Positions 8,344 to 15,595 of a stretch of DNA of 64,000 nucleotides are shown here, piece after piece. The stretch is from Bdellovibrio svalbardensis (GTDB taxonomy: Bacteria; Bdellovibrionota; Bdellovibrionia; Bdellovibrionales; Bdellovibrionaceae). The position numbers and the translations under genes are program-made. The stretch lies in contig NZ_JANRMI010000003.1 in NCBI RefSeq assembly GCF_029531655.1, forward strand, positions 496,001 to 560,000, written 5' to 3'. The stretch's first letter is position 1. Every line of letters begins with the position of its first letter. A model generated the notes under the pieces. The model saw only the letters and a program-made list of their open reading frames with translations. It did no database searches and was not told the origin of the DNA.

Positions 8344-8439
8344 AAGGTCTCCTTCGGTTAAATGATTCAAAAGTGGGACCGTTATAATGCGACGGGCTAT
8401 TTATCTCCATATCAATTTATTAAACGATTGACGATAACT

Positions 8440-8455
8440 TTTATTATTTAATAAA
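8440..8455. promoter_or_regulatory. AT-rich inverted repeat between divergent pair
   Basis: TTTATT and AATAAA around a 4-base centre, 34 bases before the regulator ATG. It is a candidate operator parallel to those at 6212 and 33850. Confidence 0.35.
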
Positions 8456-8488
8456 GAATGTTAAGTAAATATCCGATATAACAAAGGT

Positions 8489-9298
8489 ATGTCTATTTTT
8501 GAATTTAACGATTACAAAGCATTTTTAAGATCCGAAATCAAAAAACGCCCTGGAGCAGGAAGGGGCGAGCTATCTCGGTTGTCAGAGTTTTTGGGCATCA
8601 ATGCGACGATGGTTTCGCAAGTTATGTCAGGCCCAAAAGACTTCACTTTAGAGCAGGCAAAAAAAATTGCTGAGTATTTTGTTCTTCCAAAAGTTGAAAC
8701 GGATTTTTTCATTACTCTTATTCAAATCGAGAGAGCTGGCACTCAGGATCTTAAAAATTATTTCCGAGAAAAGCGCGACGAAATAAAAAAAGAATCCCTG
8801 AAAATTTCTAATAGAATTGTCAGCGAAAAAAGACTGACTGATTTAGAGCGGTCTATTTTTTATTCCAGTCATTTATATTCTGCAATTCATCTTTTTTGTT
8901 CGGTGGGCAATGGGCAAAGCCTTGAATCTATCCTGAAGAAATTTGAAATCAGTCGACAGCGCGCCCAAGAGATTTTGCAATTTCTTCTTTCAAATGGTCT
9001 GTGCATTCAGAAAAATGGACTTTATATGATGGGAACCCAATCGACTCATGTGGAAAAAGGTTCTCCTTTTTTGATTAAGCATCATTCCAACTGGCGTATT
9101 GCTGCTATTCAGAAAAGTGAAAACATCGCCGACAACGAAATGATGTTCACCGCTAATATTTCTTTGAGCCAAAAAGACTTTGCAAAGATACGCGAAACCC
9201 TGATGCAAACGATTCAAGAAATTTCTGAAACTGTCAAAGCCTCTCCGGCAGAAGAGATCGCGAATTTAAACATCGATCTTTTTTGGATTGATAGCTAA
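8489..9298 (+). CDS. TIGR02147-family transcriptional regulator
   Basis: 269 aa. FEFNDYKAFLRSEIKKRPGA start, HTH with LSRLSEFLGINATMVSQVMS, then IFYSSHLYSAIHLFCSV, HHSNWRIAAI and a closing ANLNIDLFWID segment. This has the same layout as the protein at 6259, indicating duplication of the whole regulator/exported-protein unit. The ATG has a short AAAGG site. It probably acts on the divergent GGGD-protein promoter and on its own. Confidence 0.9.
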   Translation: MSIFEFNDYKAFLRSEIKKRPGAGRGELSRLSEFLGINATMVSQVMSGPKDFTLEQAKKIAEYFVLPKVETDFFITLIQIERAGTQDLKNYFREKRDEIKKESLKISNRIVSEKRLTDLERSIFYSSHLYSAIHLFCSVGNGQSLESILKKFEISRQRAQEILQFLLSNGLCIQKNGLYMMGTQSTHVEKGSPFLIKHHSNWRIAAIQKSENIADNEMMFTANISLSQKDFAKIRETLMQTIQEISETVKASPAEEIANLNIDLFWIDS

Positions 9299-9320
9299 TG
9301 GTTTAGATAGCTACCTTCCC

Positions 9321-9381
9321 CACCGCCACCGTGGCGGCAGATTCCGGGCATAAAAAAGCAAGAAGCCTGCGCACTTCTTGG
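9321..9381. repeat. 61-nt repeat, copy 2
   Basis: 58/61 identical to 7074-7134, in the same position relative to a TIGR02147 stop codon. It contains the terminator for the small exported protein gene that follows on the minus strand. Confidence 0.9.
9359..9380 (-). terminator. Terminator of the small exported protein gene
   Basis: CAAGAAG and CTTCTTG, 7-base perfect arms with an 8-base loop; on the minus strand it is followed by CTTTTTTATG, a T6 run. Confidence 0.75.
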
Positions 9382-9403
9382 TCTTCTTATCGATAACAAG
9401 TGG

Positions 9404-9703
9404 TTATTGGCACTCAGGATAGGTGCGCATTAAAGACAAACACTTGTTGTAAGTTTGAATGTCTTCGTTGGTATGTTCAATTCTAAAAACAGGATCATCG
9501 TTATACTGCTTCAAAGCAGAAATCACTGCTTTGTTTCCTGAAGAATAATCAAGCTTCATGAATGAAATTTGGTAGTACCCTCCATGAGTGATGTCCTCAC
9601 AGGCGCAATAGTACTTGCCAGTTGGATTGCAATTACTTGCATCTGCATAAACATTTAATGAACCAAAAAAAATGACTGCGGCAATTGAAAAAAACTTTAT
9701 CAT
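9404..9703 (-). CDS. Small exported Cys-containing protein, unknown
   Basis: 99 aa from ATG 9703, which has GAAGGG seven bases upstream; the TTG-started longer form is less likely. Signal peptide MIKFFSIAAVIFFGSLNVYA, mature about 80 aa with five cysteines (NCNP, YYCACED, NKCLSL, PECQ at the end). No family recognised. Disulfides in the periplasm are plausible. It is a single gene with its own terminator. Confidence 0.72.
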   Translation of the reverse strand: MIKFFSIAAVIFFGSLNVYADASNCNPTGKYYCACEDITHGGYYQISFMKLDYSSGNKAVISALKQYNDDPVFRIEHTNEDIQTYNKCLSLMRTYPECQ

Positions 9704-10079
9704 TTGATTTCCCTTCAAGATCGGGACTACACGATGTAATCAATCACTACCTTCTGCAAATGAAAGGCCAGGTTACTAATTGCAATGCGCACCATGCGGG
9801 GTGTTAGTTGAGGCAAATCTCTAAGAGCCTAAAATCGAATATATTCGCGCTGGCTTATTGATTCCCCGCTGTCGTGGCCTAGCGCCATCATATCGGTATC
9901 GGTCGCCAAAGGGGCGCCGCCAAAGACCAACCCCTAATAACCAACATTACAAGCGATCTTAGCCGGAGACAAAATTGTCTGGTTATGAAGCCAACGCCAA
10001 GATTTGCCGCCGAGACCCCAAAAAGATTGGATTTTAATCACAACTTGAACCTATATCATTTCTAGATACACTTATACGT
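9704..10079. other. 376-base region without a clear gene
   Basis: No intact ORF. It should contain the promoter of the small exported protein and of the methyltransferase. On the minus strand 9829-10050 reads as a coherent frame with one internal TAG (see findings), so it may hold a decayed gene. Confidence 0.45.
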
Positions 10080-10679
10080 ATGAGTGAGAACGATGTTTGG
10101 CAAAAATATAGCGCGGTAACTTCAGAGTCAGCTGCGCGCCCAAGGCTTTTGGAAACTCTTAATACTTTTTTTCCTTCTTTTGCAGGGATGGCGCTAGATC
10201 TCGGTTGCGGAGGCGGAAGAGATACAAGAGAGCTTCTCAAAAGAGGCTGGTCCGTTGATGCTCTTGATGCTAATGAATCAGCGCTTACACTGGTATCAAG
10301 CCTTCAGACCAATGATAATCGTTTAAATTTGATCCCTCAGCATTTTGAAGACGCTCGCTTTGAAAAAGAGTATTATGACTTAATCAATGCAAGTGCATCA
10401 CTTCCTTTTTGTTCTTTAAAAGAGCTGAAAGTTTTGTGGCAAAAGCTACTATCGTCATTAAAACCTGGTGGGATTATTTCTTGCGATTTCTTTGGAATCA
10501 ATGATGAGTGGAACGATGGAACACATGGTTCAATGTCGTTTTTGTCTAAAGCTGATGTTGAAGAACTACTTGAGAATTTAAAAACCGAATCTTTGGCAGA
10601 AAAAGAGATGATCGGCCCCACCGCATTAGGTGCTTCCAAGCACTGGCATATTTTCACATGCATAGCTCGCCGAATTTGA
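10080..10679 (+). CDS. Class I SAM-dependent methyltransferase (TehB-like)
   Basis: 199 aa. SAM-binding motif I is MALDLGCGGGRDTRELLKRG (residues about 38-57), motif II acid in VDALDANESAL, motif post-I ISASLPFC-like stretch in YYDLINASASLPF, and a late KPGGIISCDFFGIND strand. This matches small Methyltransf_25/TehB-type enzymes that methylate small molecules or oxyanions. The substrate is not defined by sequence. It appears to be a single-gene unit followed by a hairpin. Confidence 0.87.
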   Translation: MSENDVWQKYSAVTSESAARPRLLETLNTFFPSFAGMALDLGCGGGRDTRELLKRGWSVDALDANESALTLVSSLQTNDNRLNLIPQHFEDARFEKEYYDLINASASLPFCSLKELKVLWQKLLSSLKPGGIISCDFFGINDEWNDGTHGSMSFLSKADVEELLENLKTESLAEKEMIGPTALGASKHWHIFTCIARRI

Positions 10680-10698
10680 CTATTTAGCGCTAGATTCT

Positions 10699-10729
10699 GT
10701 CCCGTGTTTTGCCAAACAATTCACGGGAC
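10699..10729. terminator. Hairpin after the methyltransferase gene
   Basis: GTCCCGTG and CACGGGAC, 8-base perfect arms with a 15-base loop, 20 bases past the stop. There is no T-run after it on either strand, so termination is only likely. Confidence 0.45.
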
Positions 10730-10786
10730 CACAAAATCAAGCCAAATCCCTCAAAATCAACAAGGCTTGTCTTCTTAATAACCTTC

Positions 10787-11035
10787 TTACTTCTTCCGCT
10801 TCTTACCATCACTAAGCCGCTGCCAAACATGCGCCTGGCTAGCCCCAATATGCTTAGCTACCTTCACCGTCGATCCAAATACCCGCATTAGCGCCTCCAG
10901 ATCCACCGCAGACGCCGCCTTAGGCTCCGGATAAGCCTCCAACTCAAAGATAACCACCGCACAGTGTTCGTCTACTTTGCGGCTCTCTCCGCCAAATTTT
11001 GCGCCAGCAAAATTTAATCTATTCTCCAGATCCAT
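10787..11035 (-). CDS. Small HTH protein (Cro/YdaS-like)
   Basis: 82 aa. The C-terminal part DLEALMRVFGSTVKVAKHIG followed by ASQAHVWQRLSDGKKRKK has the spacing of a HTH: two helices, turn, recognition helix and a basic tail. The N-terminal 40 residues are not recognisable. ATG at 11035 without a strong RBS. It is divergent from the four-helix-bundle gene. It could regulate that gene; this is inferred from position only. Confidence 0.55.
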   Translation of the reverse strand: MDLENRLNFAGAKFGGESRKVDEHCAVVIFELEAYPEPKAASAVDLEALMRVFGSTVKVAKHIGASQAHVWQRLSDGKKRKK

Positions 11036-11199
11036 TTTCTCTGCGATGCCGTTAGGCGAGCTAGTCTTCCCGTGCGCAAAATTTAGATAATAGATTTGGA
11101 AAATGGAAAATTGATTGATGCGGGGATCGGATAATACTTTTATCTAAGTATGCTCTCTCTTCTGTCAGCCCGAGTCTGAGGATTGCACTTGGGCCTTGC

Positions 11200-11565
11200 A
11201 TGGCATTTCCATTTGAAAATCTTGACGTTTATAAGCGCTCCATCGAATTCAACACCGCTATCGCAAGCATCTTAGAACGCAAAGGCATCACACGCACTCT
11301 CACCGATCAACTTTCTCGTGCGGCCCTTTCCATTCCCCTCAACATCGCGGAAGGTAACGGGCGGTGGCATAAAGGTGACAAGCGCCAATTCTTTTGGATC
11401 GCGCGTGGTTCTGTTTTCGAATGTGTTCCTTTGATCGAGATTCTAACGATCAAAAAAATACTAACTACTGAAGAGAACGAAACCTTCCGAGAACAACTCG
11501 AGGTCTTGGGAAAAATGCTTACAAAGCTTGCCCAGATAAATGAAGTAGATAATTCTACCGTCTGA
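11200..11565 (+). CDS. Four-helix-bundle protein (23S rRNA intervening-sequence type)
   Basis: 121 aa. The start FPFENLDVYKRSIEFNTAIA, the middle QLSRAALSIPLNIAEGNGRW and the SVFECVPLIEIL helix match the TIGR02436/S23-like family. Members are encoded inside 23S rRNA intervening sequences or as free genes and form pentameric four-helix barrels; the function is unclear. Here the gene stands alone, with no rRNA in the window. A related family (Avd) assists diversity-generating retroelements, but no reverse transcriptase is nearby. Confidence 0.88.
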   Translation: MAFPFENLDVYKRSIEFNTAIASILERKGITRTLTDQLSRAALSIPLNIAEGNGRWHKGDKRQFFWIARGSVFECVPLIEILTIKKILTTEENETFREQLEVLGKMLTKLAQINEVDNSTV

Positions 11566-11590
11566 TTTTGGCCAAATGAATCCGATGCGT

Positions 11591-12628
11591 CTACTCTATC
11601 GAACCATCTAAAAACTGAAATGTAACTGAGTGATCTTTCTCTGCAACTAAGCGTATCGGCGAAAGTTGCGGAACAGAGATCATTGGGACTGTGTGACTAC
11701 AGTCAAAGTTGTAAATAATCGGATACCGACGTGGGCCAATGATTTCCTGAAAAAGATCTTCGTAGTTAAATGGCGCGCCTTCTTGATTATAGACTTCAGG
11801 CTTACCAATAACGAGTCCGCTAATTTGATCAAAAACCCCAATAAGTTTTAACTGTTGCAAACTTCTTTCCGTTCGACTCAGCGGCGCTTCCATATCTTCA
11901 AGAAGAAGAACTTTCCGGCTGAAATCGGGCCAAAAAGAAGTTCCAGCACTACTCATGAGCGTGTTTAAGTTTAGCGCAAGAATAGGCGCTTCCACGGACC
12001 CTGGGGTGAGTACTCGCCATCCATCGTTCTTCTGCCAAGCTCGTGGAAGAGTTTTCCATTCGTCGTTATCCCAACGACGCTTGTGATTGCTCCAGCGCGA
12101 GGGGGCATCTACGCTCCGTACACCAGACTTGTGATTTACGGCTGCATCAAGAAACCAGGCTGAACTCTCCTCAACTCCATTTGGCCAATCGCCAAACCAA
12201 CACATCACGCTTGGACCATAGAGAGTTCGAAGGCCCGCGAATTTTAAAATTGATACATGAAGAGAGGTTACATCACTGAATCCACAGATCAATTTTCGTT
12301 CTTTACGAATAAGATCAAAATCTAGAAATGGAATGAGGCTAGAAGAATTCATGCCACCAATAGTGGACATTAAAGCATTCACTTCTGGATCACGAATTAA
12401 TGACATGAATTCGTCGGCTCTGTCTTTTGGGGTACCAGATCGATATCCTTGATGCCCACGACGTGCAGTAAGATTTCCTAACTTGACCTTGAAACCGAGT
12501 CGCTTCAATGTTTCAAGTCCATTCAAAAACAGACCTTCATTCCATTGATAAGCCGGCGATGAGGGTGTGAAAATTCCTATTGTATCGCCAATTTTTAAAG
12601 CTCTGGGTTTTATAACTTGCTGAAACAT
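11591..12628 (-). CDS. S66 family peptidase (LD-carboxypeptidase / MccF-like)
   Basis: 345 aa from ATG 12628 (FQQVIKPRALKIGDTIGIFT is the family N-terminus; the TTG at 12661 would only add a poor extension). The catalytic Ser lies in ICGFSDVTSLH, the acidic member of the triad in VLLLEDMEAP, and the His in FDCSHTVPM. The length and the YGPSVMCWFGDWP region fit the MccF branch, which cleaves microcin-like acyl-sulfamoyl adenylates; LdcA cleaves L,D bonds of peptidoglycan tetrapeptide. No signal peptide, so cytoplasmic. Murein recycling during prey digestion is possible but unproven. Confidence 0.9.
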   Translation of the reverse strand: MFQQVIKPRALKIGDTIGIFTPSSPAYQWNEGLFLNGLETLKRLGFKVKLGNLTARRGHQGYRSGTPKDRADEFMSLIRDPEVNALMSTIGGMNSSSLIPFLDFDLIRKERKLICGFSDVTSLHVSILKFAGLRTLYGPSVMCWFGDWPNGVEESSAWFLDAAVNHKSGVRSVDAPSRWSNHKRRWDNDEWKTLPRAWQKNDGWRVLTPGSVEAPILALNLNTLMSSAGTSFWPDFSRKVLLLEDMEAPLSRTERSLQQLKLIGVFDQISGLVIGKPEVYNQEGAPFNYEDLFQEIIGPRRYPIIYNFDCSHTVPMISVPQLSPIRLVAEKDHSVTFQFLDGSIE

Positions 12629-12746
12629 GCCTAAGACTATCAAGTAAACGAATTTGAGCAAACTGTTTCGAAGGAAACTCGCCCTGCCGCAACGAGGAAC
12701 GGCTTATTTTAAAATAGGCAGTAAGTCCTCGCACCCGGTTCAAAAC

Positions 12747-12920
12747 TCATCTATTCGTGTCCGCCATTTTTTGCTCCAAAAAAATTCCTCTATTGCTCCA
12801 ATTTCCAATTTCAAAGCGACGCCGCCAGGCCAGCCAATCATCCCGTGCGCAGATCCTTTCACGAAGTAAGAATTTACATCCATCCTTATTGATGGCAACA
12901 TCCTCAACATATGCTTTCAT
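12747..12920 (-). CDS. Possible small basic/Trp-rich protein
   Basis: 57 codons from ATG 12920 (MKAYVEDVAINKDGCKFLLR ... RDDWLAWRRRFEIGNWSN). It overlaps the first bases of the divergent ArsC fusion gene. The composition looks protein-like but there is no clear RBS and no family, so it could be chance. Confidence 0.22.
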   Translation of the reverse strand: MKAYVEDVAINKDGCKFLLRERICARDDWLAWRRRFEIGNWSNRGIFLEQKMADTNR

Positions 12921-13816
12921 GGAAATTCTATCACAACCCCCAATGTAGCAAGAGTCGCGAAGCTTTAAGCTTGTTAGAAGCTGAAGGACAAGATTTTCAA
13001 ATTATCGACTATATTAAAGAACCACTTTCCGTTGAAGATCTCTTGAAAATGATTGCTCAGCTGAGGGGACCACTTTCATCCTTAGTGCGAGCAAAGGAAG
13101 CAGATTTCTTCCATGCTCCGTTTGATTTGACCTCGGCTGAAGAGGTCGCTTTGCGCCTTTCTGAAAAACCGCATCTAATGGAACGTCCTATTCTGCAAGG
13201 AAAGGGTTCCGCGGTTATTGGACGTCCTTTAGAAAACTTAAAAGCCTTACTTAAAGGCCAATACACGACTCAACCTGCATTTAAGTTTTTATCGTTTCCC
13301 GGAAAAATTCATCTCATCAACACTGATCAAGAGCTCCAAGCGATTGCGCTTGCACTTGAATCCCATAAAGAGCTTGGTTTTGACACTGAGACTCGTCCCG
13401 CTTTTAAAAAGGGCGAGTCCTATCCCGTGGCCTTGTTGCAATTGGCGACGGATACAGATGCCTATATTATTCGTCTTAAGCACATCAAAAATATTGAAGT
13501 TATTAAAAATATTTTTGAGAATCCTGCAGTGGCTAAAGTAGGTGCTGCGATTAGAGATGACCTCAAACAATTGCAGAAGCGATTTCATTTCCAACCGCAC
13601 GGCTTTATTGAACTGCAGACCGTAGCTAAAAATAAGAATCTTAAGAATATTGGTCTGAAAGGTATGACTGAAGAAGTTTTGCAGGCCACGATTACCAAAG
13701 GGCCCAAAACCACAAACTGGGAAGCGCAAGAATTAACTGAGAAGCAAATTCTGTATGCGGCAACGGATGCCTGGATCGGCCTGAAGCTTTATCAAAAGCT
13801 GACTTCCGATCCTTAG
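12911..13816 (+). CDS. ArsC-family / DEDDy 3'-5' exonuclease fusion protein
   Basis: 301 aa in one uninterrupted frame. Residues 1-117 are an ArsC/Spx-type thioredoxin-fold domain: FYHNPQCSKSREAL with Cys12, and the ERPILQ element at 91-96 with AVIGRPLENL. Residues 130-301 are an RNase D-like exonuclease: Exo I FDTETRP (D158, E160), Exo II GAAIRDDLKQL (D217), Exo III Y282 and D286 in YAATDAW, so all DEDDy positions are present. I know no characterised protein with this pairing. The reductase half could be redox-sensing for an RNA- or DNA-trimming enzyme. No strong RBS precedes ATG 12911. Confidence 0.88.
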   Translation: MLSWKFYHNPQCSKSREALSLLEAEGQDFQIIDYIKEPLSVEDLLKMIAQLRGPLSSLVRAKEADFFHAPFDLTSAEEVALRLSEKPHLMERPILQGKGSAVIGRPLENLKALLKGQYTTQPAFKFLSFPGKIHLINTDQELQAIALALESHKELGFDTETRPAFKKGESYPVALLQLATDTDAYIIRLKHIKNIEVIKNIFENPAVAKVGAAIRDDLKQLQKRFHFQPHGFIELQTVAKNKNLKNIGLKGMTEEVLQATITKGPKTTNWEAQELTEKQILYAATDAWIGLKLYQKLTSDP

Positions 13817-13827
13817 CGATCCTTCAA

Positions 13828-14502
13828 TTAATTACATCCCTCTTGACTATCTCGGCTGCAGTCAGCTTCTTCTTTGCCGACATAGAGAGGATACTTTGTC
13901 ATGTATGCAGAGAATCGCGGCACATACTGAGGTCTTCCGTCCCCACGATCTATAGTCACCTCAACTTCGAAATCAAAGTTAAGCCTCATGCGTGTATAGC
14001 CACCATGATATCCATCCGCGAAAGTAACAACTGCTCTCAACATCTGAGTTTTTTCATTAGACCCAGGAAGGCGTACAATCTTTAAGTTTCTTGCATCAAA
14101 ATTCTGACAGTAAAGTGCATTGCGATTGAAGTATGACTTCCCCTGAGAAGCATTGCGACCATTGTTGCCAAGCTCTGCAAGAATATCGGCGACCTGATCG
14201 CGCATGGCAGAGTCATTATTGAATTCATCACGAATGCCAGACTCATAAACACTCAATTTATTAAGATTTTTTAGCGGCTCTTGATTTACCATCAATGATC
14301 TGCGTTCTCGTTTCGCAGCTGCGATGGCAAGAGCTTTGTTCTTTTCGATAGTTTCTGGATCTCTGTAACAAGACGGGACAGCTAAGGTCACGCTGCCGAC
14401 GTCACCAACACCAGCAGGGTTACGCGGATCCGATTTAGTTGTGCTGTGACTACAAGCCGTAAGCAAGGCGAAAGTTGAAAGGCATAAGACGTACTTCTTC
14501 AT
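13828..14502 (-). CDS. Lipoprotein downstream of a TIGR02147 regulator
   Basis: 224 aa with a lipoprotein signal: MKKYVLCLSTFALLTAC, Cys17 being the lipidated residue (lipobox LLTAC). The VGDVGSVTLAVPSCYRD stretch just after it resembles VGDIGSVISVPENCS in the exported protein at 5215. The rest (helix-rich 50-120, beta 130-215, ending EADCSRDSQEGCN) is unknown. ATG 14502 has GAGGGAG upstream. It lies 102 bases after the regulator gene on the same strand, and is likely part of its regulon. Confidence 0.83.
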   Translation of the reverse strand: MKKYVLCLSTFALLTACSHSTTKSDPRNPAGVGDVGSVTLAVPSCYRDPETIEKNKALAIAAAKRERRSLMVNQEPLKNLNKLSVYESGIRDEFNNDSAMRDQVADILAELGNNGRNASQGKSYFNRNALYCQNFDARNLKIVRLPGSNEKTQMLRAVVTFADGYHGGYTRMRLNFDFEVEVTIDRGDGRPQYVPRFSAYMTKYPLYVGKEEADCSRDSQEGCN

Positions 14503-14604
14503 ATAAACTCCCTCTAATATCGTTATAAGAGATCCATCTGCATAGTTACAAATGTAATCATTTTGATGTCAGAGGAGTTTTTTATAATCTGGACCTATTT
14601 CCGA

Positions 14605-15441
14605 CTAGGACATAATTTCCGTACTCGGAAAGAATGAAAAATTGAGCTGGTACAGTCTTCGATTGAATAAGTGATCGACGTTTCTTTTGGCCGACTGCTC
14701 CTGGACAAATGTTTCGAAATCTCTCAGGAAATCCTCGAACTCGCTCGCGCTCATCGCAACAAAAAGATTTCTAAAACGACGTTCGTGCGCTTCATATTTT
14801 TCGATAGCTTCTTCCGCACGCCTCCAAGCGTCCTTATAAAATTCTTTGTAACCAAGACCTCTGAAGTTATTTGGAAGACGCCATGATTTTTTCACCACGA
14901 CCCATTTGCTTTCGCCGCCGACCTCTTGCTTTTCAAGCAGTCCCATTTTTTCAAGCTTGCTGCACGAATCAAAGAACTTCTGTACTGAGATCCCCAGAAT
15001 CTGCGCTGCTTTCGCAGTGTCTTTTGCAACATCTTCAAAACTTAGAAGAGTCTGAATTCGGGGCAATAGTTCATCGGCTAGAAACTCATAGTGATTTTCA
15101 ACCTCCAAGAAGTCTTCTGCGTTCATCTGAAAGCGCAAAAGTTTTTTAGCAAAAGTACGTTTTTGTTCACCGGTTTTACATTGATTGTAGTTAACAAGGG
15201 TCATGAAGTAATCAGATTCTACATCGTTGAACTGCAATGCCGCGACAAATGCCTCTGCGATACTTTCACTGATTGGGCGTTCACCCATAACAACCATACG
15301 TAAGTAAGCTCGATTCTTTAAGCCGAGCTCTTGTGCCCACTTTGTATAAGAGAAAACATCCAGACCTTTTCGATACTCATAATAGTGTTGAAGAAAAAGG
15401 ACGACATTTTGATAAGAAAGAATGGCAGGCTTTTGAATCAT
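14605..15441 (-). CDS. TIGR02147-family transcriptional regulator
   Basis: 278 aa. LSYQNVVLFLQHYYEYRKGL start, HTH with YTKWAQELGLKNRAYLRMVV and an IAEAFVAALQFNDVESDYFM helix pair, then the wHTH-like AAQILGISVQKFFDSCSKLEK and a final RLYQLNFSFFPSTE segment. It is more diverged than the three + strand members: the H-x-x-WR motif is missing. It lies upstream of and co-directional with a lipoprotein gene rather than divergent from one. Confidence 0.82.
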   Translation of the reverse strand: MIQKPAILSYQNVVLFLQHYYEYRKGLDVFSYTKWAQELGLKNRAYLRMVVMGERPISESIAEAFVAALQFNDVESDYFMTLVNYNQCKTGEQKRTFAKKLLRFQMNAEDFLEVENHYEFLADELLPRIQTLLSFEDVAKDTAKAAQILGISVQKFFDSCSKLEKMGLLEKQEVGGESKWVVVKKSWRLPNNFRGLGYKEFYKDAWRRAEEAIEKYEAHERRFRNLFVAMSASEFEDFLRDFETFVQEQSAKRNVDHLFNRRLYQLNFSFFPSTEIMS

Positions 15442-15555
15442 TCCAAAAGCATTATCAATTCAACTGCCTTTTGCAATGCTGAAATAAATGGCTGATTGAT
15501 CTGCTTCCTCCACTCCGCGTCAGGACCTTTAAGTCTTAAAAAATATCTCTTTACC

Positions 15556-15586
15556 TTGCCCTAGGGGCGGGCTCGAGCCTTATAGT
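15556..15586 (+). promoter_or_regulatory. MerR-type promoter with elongated spacer
   Basis: TTGCCC at 15556 and TATAGT at 15581 are 19 bases apart, the long spacer typical of MerR-controlled promoters, and the spacer holds a CCTAGG-centred G/C-rich dyad. It lies 10-13 bases before the candidate starts of a MerR-type gene, so autoregulation is likely. Confidence 0.55.
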
Positions 15587-15595
15587 CAGAGGTCG

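Noticed and set aside
6259-9298. Toxin-antitoxin interpretation of the regulator/exported pairs
   Set aside because: Partners have signal peptides and the regulators are 270-aa two-domain proteins, unlike typical antitoxins.
11200-11565. Diversity-generating retroelement (Avd-like protein)
   Set aside because: The protein fits the IVP/S23-like family and there is no reverse transcriptase, template repeat or variable repeat nearby.
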